A stretch of DNA of 64,000 nt from Lactuca virosa (taxonomy: Eukaryota > Streptophyta > Magnoliopsida > Asterales > Asteraceae). The notes under the pieces are model-generated. The model had not been told where the DNA came from. It saw nothing but the letters and a program-made list of their open reading frames with translations, and made no database searches. Made by a program: the position numbers and the translations under genes. Location: assembly GCA_928212115.1 (NCBI GenBank), contig CAKMRJ010004445.1:2213922-2277921 (forward strand), written 5' to 3'. Shown one piece after another: positions 56,351 to 64,000 of the stretch (within the stretch, counting starts at the first letter, position 1; each line of letters begins with the position of its first letter).

Positions 56351-56430
<80 letters not shown>
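56344..56430. repeat. (TA)43 microsatellite
   Basis: A nearly perfect AT dinucleotide run of about 87 bp. Confidence 0.98.
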
Positions 56431-56431
<1 letters not shown>

Positions 56432-57235
56432 TAAAAAAAAGAAGAAAAGAGGGATAAATTGTGCACTTGCCACCTCACTTTTGCATGGTGGGTTTCCATG
56501 CACCTATCACTTCAACCCTCTCTTCTTCTACCCTCGACCGAAGATCACAACACCCCCATCATCTTCATTGTCTCTCAAAAACTCTTCTTTACTCCTCAAA
56601 TTTTCGTGAATTGTGTGGGTGTATCTAAGAATTCTTCCACAAAGATCACTTTTAGGTAAGTTGCTAACACATTCAAATGATTTGTCTCCATTTCATGCAA
56701 GATTTCTCATCTATAAACAATCTATTTGATGATCTAGCTTCCTCGAACTTCTTAAGTTCGAAATCCACTCAAGAAAGCTTGTTAGGGCCGAAAACTCACT
56801 CACATCTTTTTCAAAACCAAGAACAACAAGCAAAGGTGAGTTCATACCCCTTTGTTTTCAGTTTTTACATGTTTTGGGGGAGAATACAAGCATTTATGTG
56901 TAGATCTATGTATGTATGCATGTTATGTGTGACTTTTCTTGGCTTTTGTTGTGTTTGTGTGATAAAACTCGATGGATCTATAAAACTTTAACAAAAATAA
57001 GTGAGATTCATAAACAAAAACACTCTAGTCACCATACTACAAAGTTAAAGGTGATTTACATGCCTAAGTTGTGAAAAATAAAACACAAATCTTGTATAAG
57101 GATCATTTTTGACAAATAAGCAAAAGATTGGGACAAAAGTGACACCTACGGTTTTATAAGGACCAAAGGGGCCACATTTACTTAAAAATTGGTTTTTATA
57201 ACAATCATACTTTCCAAAGGGTCAAAAGTTTAAAA

Positions 57236-57690
57236 TTGTGCATTTTGGGCCTTAATGTGGGCCTTACGGCTTTTTGGGCCCAAATTGCAAAAATAACAAT
57301 TTTTATGGATCAAAATGTTATGAAATAAAAACTTGGGCCAAAAATGAAAACCCATGAGATTAGGGGCTGAAAATGACACTTATTTCAAGATTTGGGCCAA
57401 AATGTTAATTTTATAAAAATTGGGCCGAAAATGTCATTTTATTCAATTAAAGGCTGAAAATGTAATTTTCTGCAAAAATGTGCCAAAAATGTCAATATGT
57501 GTATTTTTTGGCCAAATACGTAAATTACTAAACATTTGGCGCGAAAATACAATTTTTTATAAATTTATGGGTTAAAATGTTATTCTTAATTAAAATAGAC
57601 CAAAAATGACATTTTATGTAAAAATAAGCCTTTAAATGTTTAATTATTTCTTAAGGGACCTAAAGTGTAATTTTTATTAAACACGAGTCC
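57236..57690. repeat. Degenerate GGGCCAAAAATG array
   Basis: About 11 units of 30-40 bp that share GGSCSRAAAATG followed by T/A-rich sequence. Confidence 0.7.
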
Positions 57691-57860
57691 AAATTATAGA
57701 ATTATGTAAAACAATGTACGTGATGTGAACAATGCCAATTGTATTATGTAATGTTGTTGACGATTGTGTTATGTTTCATGTATATTCATTGTGATGATAT
57801 TTCAATTTATAGTCACACGAGCCCTCGGACGTTTCCGCCGTCTGGTTCGGGGGTGTGACA

Positions 57861-58639
57861 CTTAACAAAGAGGGACGTGATTAAGGGCCTAGGAATCATG
57901 GGGCTCGGCGAGTCTATGAGCAAACTCGGCGAGTCCAAGGCAATCTCCCAACCGATGAAGACGGACTCGGCGAGTTGTTCATATACCTCAACAACTCATA
58001 GACTGAACACATTCATATAATGAAGATGAACTCGATGAGTTCAAGGATGAACTCGGCGAGTGGGTTGAATATGGTCCCGATATTATGGTTGAAAGAGAAC
58101 CCGTCGAGTTCTTTCTAGACGCGACGAGTAGAGTCGGGGATTGTATCATTTTAATAGTGTTGGGGGTCAGAAATAACATTGACCAAGTCCTCGCATGATG
58201 GCCTGGAGTGCCGCAATAGAATGCCTGGTCCTGGAGGGTTGAATGCACTATATAGGTAAGCTTGCGCCCTTTCTTACACCAATTGGTTTTAGATCAACCG
58301 GTAGCGCTGATGCTCAACAGATAGAATAGGGACTCGACGAGTTGGTGGACCAACTCGGCGAGTCAAGTCAACTGGAGGTTGACTTTGACCAAAATTTGAC
58401 TTTAACCCGGATTTGGGTTGACCCTTGTAGGGGTTGTGAGTACGAATTGATAACCTAGAAGAGTTGTCGTGTAGGGACTAAGGAGTCGAGGAGAGTTGCT
58501 CTTCACACCGAGGGCAGTACAGACACTACGCGACATTAAGGTGAGTTACCTTCCAGTAGAAGTGGGTCTAAGGTACCAACGCCGACCTACTAGTAGTTGC
58601 TTAGTGGAGACAATTGTCTTTTTGATAATTGTCTGGTTT
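57861..58639 (+). mobile_element. El-12 right part: LTR with ACTCGGCGAGT units
   Basis: It continues an ACTCG-type LTR after El-13: palindromes at about 57903, 57923, 57964, 58028, 58049, 58331 and 58351, mainly with the GGC centre. The GTGAGT donor (AAG/GTGAGTTACC) is at about 58541. El-14 cuts it just after. No coding. Confidence 0.7.
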
Positions 58640-58833
58640 TGTAACGCATAATTTTTCAAACCAATTTTACATTTTTAAAACACATAAAACTCATTTATTA
58701 TATTTCATAAAAATCATAAGTGTCTCAATGTCAACATAAATCCACAACAAAAGTCAAATCCCAGAATCCTCAACATAATATCGAACAGGTGTGTACAATC
58801 ACGCCGGTGCCTTCCCGCGATCCTCGGAAGTAC

Positions 58834-59175
58834 CTAAAACACATAACACATAACACGGTAAGCATAAATTTTAGTGAGTTCCCCAAAATACCACGCACAA
58901 ATAATTATCCACTCGAGGCTATAGCTCTGGAAGACCCTCCGGTCAATGTGTCTCAGTGGGATCCTCCAGTCCCACAGCTCGTTGGACCCTCTGGTCCGGT
59001 CTAAGTGAGGACCTTCCGGCCTCATAGTTCGTTGGACCCTCCGGTCCGGTCTAAGTATTACATAATATACCACACAGTTCATATCACACATAACATGCAT
59101 AGTTCAAGTAAACACATAAGACCCTATGGTCACATATAATTACCACAGTAGGTAAAGTATAGTGAGAAGACTCAC
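58834..59175 (-). other. Candidate leader intron in El-14 LTR
   Basis: The minus strand reads ACGAG/GTGAGTCTTC at 59175 and GTGTTTTAG/GTACTTCC at 58834, giving 342 bp. Confidence 0.45.
58925..59130 (-). repeat. GACCCTCCGGTC array in El-14 LTR
   Basis: About seven units with GACC/GGTC ends, same layout as 6716-7018. Confidence 0.8.
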
Positions 59176-60059
59176 CTCGTAAGCTAGCTAGTAAAATCTT
59201 GTGCTCAGAATCCTCGATCTAGCCTCCGCCTATCACAAGGATAATATATCTAATTAATACTCTCCTCACACTCGACTACACCATTCATTGATCTCTCTTA
59301 CACTCTTAGCCCTAGAAATGGGTAAAATACCATTTTACCCTTCCCTGACCTCCATTACTCATTTTGACCAAACCTTAAAGTCAATAGAATTCAAACTCTA
59401 GTCAATAGTCCGAAATTGACCTGACTCACCGAGTGCACTTGTGCGACTCGTCGAGTCCCGTCGATTCTCGACCATCTCATGAAGGTCCAGCTCGTCGAGT
59501 TAACCCCTAACTCGTCAAGCTCTCGCATGATCCAGCTAATCGGGACAACCCAAATCTACTCGCCGAGTCGGCTCATCAACTCGGCGAGTCCATTCAGACT
59601 CAACTTGCATCCAGAAGATTTTAAGGCAGGATATTTTCCCAAACTCCAGATCCACACTCTCAGGGCTCATTTATCACGTAAAGTCATAGACTTTACGTCC
59701 ATGCATGGCATTGTGGGCATGAAATGCCAAGAACATGATCTAAATGGGTTTTTCACTCATAAATTTCCCCCAAGGCTGAATAAAGCAGGAACCTTTAGAT
59801 GTTAGGGACCTCCTAAGGTCCAGATCTGGAGTTCAGGCCTCTTCATGAACCCCAAATCCTCAAAGTCCCAAAATATAAAGAAAAGAAGCCCTAATCTTCC
59901 ATATGAGAGATCTACACAAACAAGAGAGAAACGCTCGAACTTGATACCTCTAACAGAAGCCCTTATATGAATATCGACAGATCTAACAACCTTCTTTTGC
60001 TCCTTGCTTGAAAACCTTCTCCTTTCCTTGCCAAGATACACCAAAATGCTCAAGGTTAG

Positions 60060-60206
<147 letters not shown>

Positions 60207-60475
60207 CTTAAAGATCGTTTAGGGTCTCTCTCTGGGGAAAGTGGACGCAAAGGGAGGCTATAAGTGCCTTTAAATAGGTCACATGCCCGAGATATTAGGG
60301 TTTCCTTCAGCAGCGCTGACTCAGCGAGTCGCCTCACAGACTCGTCGAGTCCATTCATTAATCCATGTCACCAGACGCGACTCTACTCGACGAGTTGAGG
60401 CACCAACTCGTCGAGTCACTCCTCAAATCTCAAATTAAATAATAAAATAATATACCTGGGAATCCGGATGTTACA

Positions 60476-60487
60476 GTTCTCCCCGAC
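60476..60487 (-). other. Polypurine tract of El-14
   Basis: The minus strand reads GTCGGGGAGAAC directly before the TGTAACATCC LTR start. Confidence 0.85.
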
Positions 60488-60492
60488 AAGAA

Positions 60493-60850
60493 TCAAACTT
60501 CACCCTCGAAGTCATGCTCAACAAATAGCTCAGGATGTTGCTCCCGCATTTCCGACTCCGGCTCCCAAGTCAACTCGGACCCCCTCCGATGTTGCCACTG
60601 GACCTGAACCAGGGGCACTTCCTTGTTCCTCAGAACCTTCACCTTTCGATATAGGATGCGATCGGCCTCTCAATGTAGTTCATGCTCGCATCTACCTGAA
60701 TGTCCTCCAGTGGTACTATTGTCGTCTCATCGGCCACACACTTCCTCAATTGGGACACGTGGAAGGTGTTATGGATCTGGCTCAACTCCGCACGTAGCTC
60801 CAACTGGTATGCTACCCTGCCCACTCTGGCGGTCACTCTAAAAGGATCGA
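60493..60850 (-). pseudogene. pol: Integrase C-terminal end and chromodomain (El-14)
   Basis: Minus strand: VGRVAYQLELRAELSQIHNT, FHVSQLRKCVADETT and IVPLEDIQVDASMNYIERPI, then a one-base loss at about 60655. In the next frame comes KVKVLRNKEVPLVQVQWQHR, then SELTWEPESEMREQHPELF: a chromodomain. The stop at 60493 is six bases before the polypurine tract. Confidence 0.88.
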
Positions 60851-61907
60851 TGTATCAGGGTCCCACCTTACCCCGCTTCCAGAATCGGATCACCCCTTTC
60901 CATGTGGATGCCTTCAGGAGCACAAAATCTCCGACCTGAAATTGTAGCTCAGACCGTCGCCTGTCCACATAACACTTCTGGCGACTCTGTGCCGTCAGTA
61001 ACCTATGTCTGACATGCTGAATCTGCTCGGTCATTTTCATCACTATCTCCATGCCACCAATCACTCTCTGTCCCACTTCTCCCCAACAAATGGGAGTCCG
61101 ACACCTTCTCCCATACAGAAGCTCAAAGGGAAGCATACCAATACTTGAATGATAGCTGTTTTTGTAGGAAAACTCAGCCAGTGGTATGTAGGTGTCCTAA
61201 CTTCCTCCGAAATCCATGAAACATGCCCAAAACATGTCCTCAAGCGTCTGAATCGTCTGCTCGCTCTGCCCGTCCGTTTGTGGGTGATACGATGTACTGA
61301 AATGCAAGCGCGTGCCCAACTCCTCATGAAACTTCTTCCAAAACCTGGAGGTAAAACGCACATCTCGATCCGACACTATCGAGACCGGCACACCATGACC
61401 CGCTACCACTTCTCTCACATAGATCTCAGCCAATCTCTCCGCAGAAGAGCTCTCACTAATAGCAAATAAGTGAGCACTCTTCGTCAGTCGGTCTATAATC
61501 ACCCAAATCACGTCAACTCCTCACGCAGTCCTCGGCAACTTGGTGATAAAGTCCATCGAGATATGTTCCCACTTCTACTGGGGAATCTCAAGAGGATGAA
61601 ATGGACCATGTGGACGCTGGTGCTCTGCTTTGACACGTCGTCAGGTCAAGCACCTCTCAACTAACCAAGCAACATCCTTCTTCATACAGGGCCACCAATA
61701 GTCTCTCTTCAGCTCTAAATACATCTTAGTAGCCCTGGGATGGATCGAGAACCTCGATCTATGCGCCTCCTCCATCACTATATGCCTAGATCTGCCCGTA
61801 TAGGGGACCAAAATCCGCCCTCGGAAAGTTATAAGCCCTCGGCTATCCGTCACAAACTCGGACACCTGCCCAATCACCGGTTCCCACTTGCGGTTCTCCG
61901 GATTCAC
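60851..61907 (-). pseudogene. pol: Integrase (El-14)
   Basis: Zinc domain HIVMEEAHRSRFSIHPRATK and CLT, with the second Cys region altered by a stop at about 61641. Core: MDFITKLP, VIWVIIDRLTKSAH (Asp), SIVSDRDVRFTSRFW (Asp) and HPQTDGQSEQTIQTLED (Glu), so the DDE set is kept. A stop replaces Trp at 61194-61199 (GGS*DTY). Then YGRRCRTPICWGEVG, LQFQVGDFVLLKASTWKG and a TGA at about 60854 (a CGA to TGA change). Confidence 0.9.
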
Positions 61908-62418
61908 GGCCTCCGCCTAGCCTCTCGAATGGTATCCAAGACTGGAGTCATCACTGTCATCCTCATACACACATCTTGAATCGGGGCACTCTCCGCTCTA
62001 CGACTCAGGGCGTCGGCCACCACGTTAGCCTTGCCTGGATGATACAGGATCTCATAGCCATAATCTTTCACCACATCCAACCCTCTCCTCTGCCGCATAT
62101 TTAGGTTGGGTTGATCCATGAGATACTGCAGGCTCTTGTGGCCCATGTATATGGTACACCGAACCCCATATAAGTAGTTTTTCCAGATCTTGAGGGCGAA
62201 CACCACCGCCCCCAGCTCTAGATCATGGGTGTGATATCTCATCTCATGAGGCTTCAACTACCTCTATGCGTATGCTATCACGTGTCCTCTCTCCATTAGC
62301 ACCGCACCCAACCCGGATATAGATGCATCATAATAAACCACAAAGTCATCTATTCCCTCGGGAATAGCTAACACCGGGGCTTCGCAGAACCTCTGGCGAA
62401 GAGTCTCAAATGAGGTCT
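61908..62418 (-). pseudogene. pol: RNase H (El-14)
   Basis: Minus strand: FCEAPVLAIPEGIDDFVVYY and DASISGLGAVLMERG (catalytic Asp kept), then YHTHDLELGAVVFALKIW, TIYMGHKSLQYLM (the usual TDH is MGH, so an Asp is lost) and YHPGKANVVADALSRR. Two stops lie around 62256-62270 and a one-base loss near 61915. Confidence 0.9.
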
Positions 62419-63385
62419 GCTACTCGGGACCCCAAGTAAAAGTAACGCCCTTACAGGTTAATCTGGTGAGGGGGACGGCAATCTTAGAGAAATCTCGGAT
62501 AAATCTCCGATAGTAGCCGGCCAAACTCAGAAAACTCCTGATCTCCGTGGGGGATCTCGGCATCTCCCATCTCATGACTGCCTCAATCTTGGACGGATCG
62601 ACCAAAATCCCATTCTGATTAACGAGGTGTCCCAGGAACTAGACCTCTCGTAACCAGAAATCACACTTGGAGAATTTGGCATAAAGCCTCTCCGATCTCA
62701 TTTCTCCAAGAATCTCTCTCAAATGCTCCTCATGTTGCTCTCTGGATCTCGAATACACCAAAATATCGTCGATGAACACGATCACCGATCGATCCAGCAT
62801 AGGCATGCACACCCGGTTCATGAGATCCATGAACGCCGCATGTGTGTTGGTGAGTCCAAAAGGCATCACCACGAACTCGTAATGCCCATAACGAGTTCTA
62901 AAGGCCATCTTCTGGTTATCCTCCTCACGAACTCTCATCTGATGATATCCAGACCAAAAATTGATCTTGGAAAACCAAGACACACCCTGCAACTGATCGA
63001 ACAGATCGTCGATCCTCGGAAGTGGATAACGGTTCTTGACCGTCAGCTTGTTCAACTACCGATAATCAATGCATGTCCGATGTGAACCATCCTTTTTCTT
63101 GACAAAAAGGATCGGTGCTCCCCATGCCGAGCTACTCGGTCGAATAAATCCCTTCCCCAACAGCTCCTGGAGTTGTGAGGAGAACTCCTGCATCTCAGGC
63201 GCCGCAAGGCGATAAGGTGCCTTGGCGATAGGTGCCACTCCCGGAACCAAATCAAACCGGAACTCCACTTGCCTCTCGGGAGGCACACCCAGTAACTCCA
63301 CGGGAAAGACATCCGGGAACTCACTTACTATCGGAACCACAGTTATAGAACTCGGTCTCACAGCAGCAACTCGCGCATCCATCAC
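62419..63385 (-). pseudogene. pol: Reverse transcriptase (El-14)
   Basis: Minus strand: PIVSEFPDVFPVELLGVPPE, PYRLAAPEMQEFSSQL and LFVKKKDGSHRTCIDYR, then a stop at 63056 where Glu is usual. LNKLTVKNRYPLPRIDDLFD, YEFVVMPFGLTNTHAAFMD, the catalytic loop VFIDDILVYSRS (intact, about 62760) and FSKCDFWLREV follow, then a stop at 62639. The end reads SPTEIRSFLSLAGYYRRFI. Confidence 0.92.
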
Positions 63386-63451
63386 ATACGCTACAAAACC
63401 CCTGCAACCCTACTATAGACTCTGCCTTGCTCTGGAAGCCGAGCAGAATGC

Positions 63452-63828
63452 TCACCCAGATCTGGTACCCTCGCCATACACTGTAAGCACTCCCCCAATA
63501 GGGTCTCGTACGGTCACCAACTGACGCTCACAGTCGATCACAGCTCCAAATCGACTCAACCAGTCCATGCCCACAATGACACAAACATCATCCATCGCGA
63601 TCGGGACCAGATCTATCGGGAACTCAACACCAAAAATCTTGAGCACACATCCTCGAATCACATCAGTCACAAACACCACATGCTCGTCGGCTATGGAAAC
63701 TCTCAGAGGTCGACTCAACGCCTCTCGTCGGATACTGATGTGACGACCAAACGCTAACGATACAAAGGACCGACTCGCACCCGAGTCAAATAATACCTAA
63801 GCATGTACAAAACTCACAAGAAAAGTAC
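63452..63828 (-). pseudogene. pol: Aspartic protease (El-14)
   Basis: After the candidate intron the minus strand reads STFLVSFVHA, a TAG stop (63799-63801), then VLFDSGASRSFVSLAFG with the catalytic Asp. RPLRVSIADEHVVFVTDVIR, FPIDLVPIAMDDVCVIVGMD and WLSRFGAVIDC follow. It lies downstream of gag in one frame if the 62 bp insert is removed. Confidence 0.9.
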
Positions 63829-63890
63829 CTAAGCATATCACAATATAAGCACAATGTAAATCGAAATAGAATAAGTAAAAGAACACATAC
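63829..63890 (-). other. Candidate 62 bp intron at the gag-protease junction (El-14)
   Basis: The minus strand starts GTATGTGTTC and ends TATGCTTAG. Splicing gives DVVN-S-TFLV in frame; unspliced, it contains stops and shifts the frame (62 is not a multiple of three). The counterpart in El-2 has 63 bp at the same codon. Confidence 0.55.
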
Positions 63891-64000
63891 TGTTCACAAC
63901 ATCAGGTGTTGCGCGGACCTCCTCCACTGTCAGCTGGAACGCTCTCCCGCGAACCCTCGGTACCTCGGCCTTCACTGGCTGGCTCTCAGTAGCTCGTGTA
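63891..64000 (-). pseudogene. gag: C-terminal end of gag (El-14), partial
   Basis: Minus strand: TRATESQPVKAEVPRVRGRA, FQLTVEEVRATPDVVN. It aligns with the El-2 gag end (AFQLSAEEVRATPDVIAG). It continues beyond the window. Confidence 0.85.

Larger units (their letters stand above)
49001..57860 (+). mobile_element. El-13: Gypsy (chromovirus-type) element, nearly full coding region
   Basis: 5' LTR (left edge uncertain), primer site, extra ORF, gag, protease, RT, RNase H, integrase, chromodomain, polypurine tract and 3' LTR, all on the plus strand. gag to RNase H lie mostly in one frame with stop codons and a pair of compensating frameshifts. It inserted into El-12, which resumes at 57861. Confidence 0.88.
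55805..57860 (+). mobile_element. 3' LTR of El-13
   Basis: 2056 bp, TGTCACAAC to GGGTGTGACA. It contains GGGCC/TTGGGCC-rich parts (56080-56280), an 87 bp TA microsatellite and a GGCCAAAAATG-type array (57236-57690). No coding. After it El-12 resumes. Confidence 0.85.

Noticed and set aside
56242..56499. 85-codon frame with a run of Tyr-Ile
   Set aside because: It is a translation of the TA microsatellite.
58260..58640. A host gene between El-12 and El-14
   Set aside because: The sequence aligns with the later part of ACTCG-type LTRs, including the splice-like donor block.

Overview
The window is nuclear DNA of a flowering plant. It is built almost entirely of nested LTR retrotransposons, both Ty3/Gypsy and Ty1/Copia, and I found no host gene. 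The ACTCGTCGAGT palindromes in many LTRs, the initiator-Met tRNA primer sites and the overall texture remind me of lettuce-type Asteraceae genomes. That assignment is a recollection, not a proof. No reading frame is an intact retrotransposon polyprotein: every gag or pol is cut by stop codons, frameshifts, deletions or later insertions. Element names (El-1 to El-14) are mine. Left part (1-13060), a stack of insertions: El-1, a Copia-type non-autonomous element on + (interior 1-3798, 3' LTR 3799-4554), sits in El-2, a Gypsy element on - (gag, leader and 5' LTR, 4555-9315, with a solo LTR at 8012-9210). El-2 sits in El-3, a Gypsy element on - (leader and 5' LTR, 9316-12611). El-3 sits in an LTR fragment, El-4 (12612-13060), which interrupts El-5. 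Centre (13061-46564): El-5 is a Gypsy element on +. Its pol is split by a solo Copia LTR (13698-14466) and then by a 29 kb block at 15034-44048. That block is a solo Gypsy LTR (El-6) broken by El-7 (- Gypsy, 17194-43537). El-7 is broken by El-8 (- Copia, 22892-39515), which holds El-9 (+ gag-only Copia, 26095-31765) and El-10 (+ non-autonomous Copia, 32801-39445). Target-site duplications support most levels: GTTGG, GCCGG, TATC, CATCA, CATAA and ATTAA. Right part (46565-64000): El-11 (+ Gypsy 5' LTR and leader), El-12 (+ LTR, split), El-13 (+ Gypsy, the most complete set of gag, protease, RT, RNase H, integrase and chromodomain, with an extra upstream ORF), and El-14 (- Gypsy: 3' LTR and decayed pol, with its gag end running off the window). 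The most interesting signals are regulatory. (1) Four unrelated LTR types share one promoter layout: a family-specific array of short palindromes, then an AACCCTAA box, then a TATA box. (2) The Gypsy LTRs share conserved splice-like ends, GAG/GTGAGT and TTTCAG/GTACTTC, flanking family-specific tandem arrays; this looks like an intron in the transcript leader. (3) Two related gag-pol copies carry a 62-63 bp GT...AG interruption just before the protease. (4) El-13 has an acidic, coiled-coil ORF with a strong start context between its primer site and gag. (5) El-10 has a row of near-identical hairpins just after its primer site.
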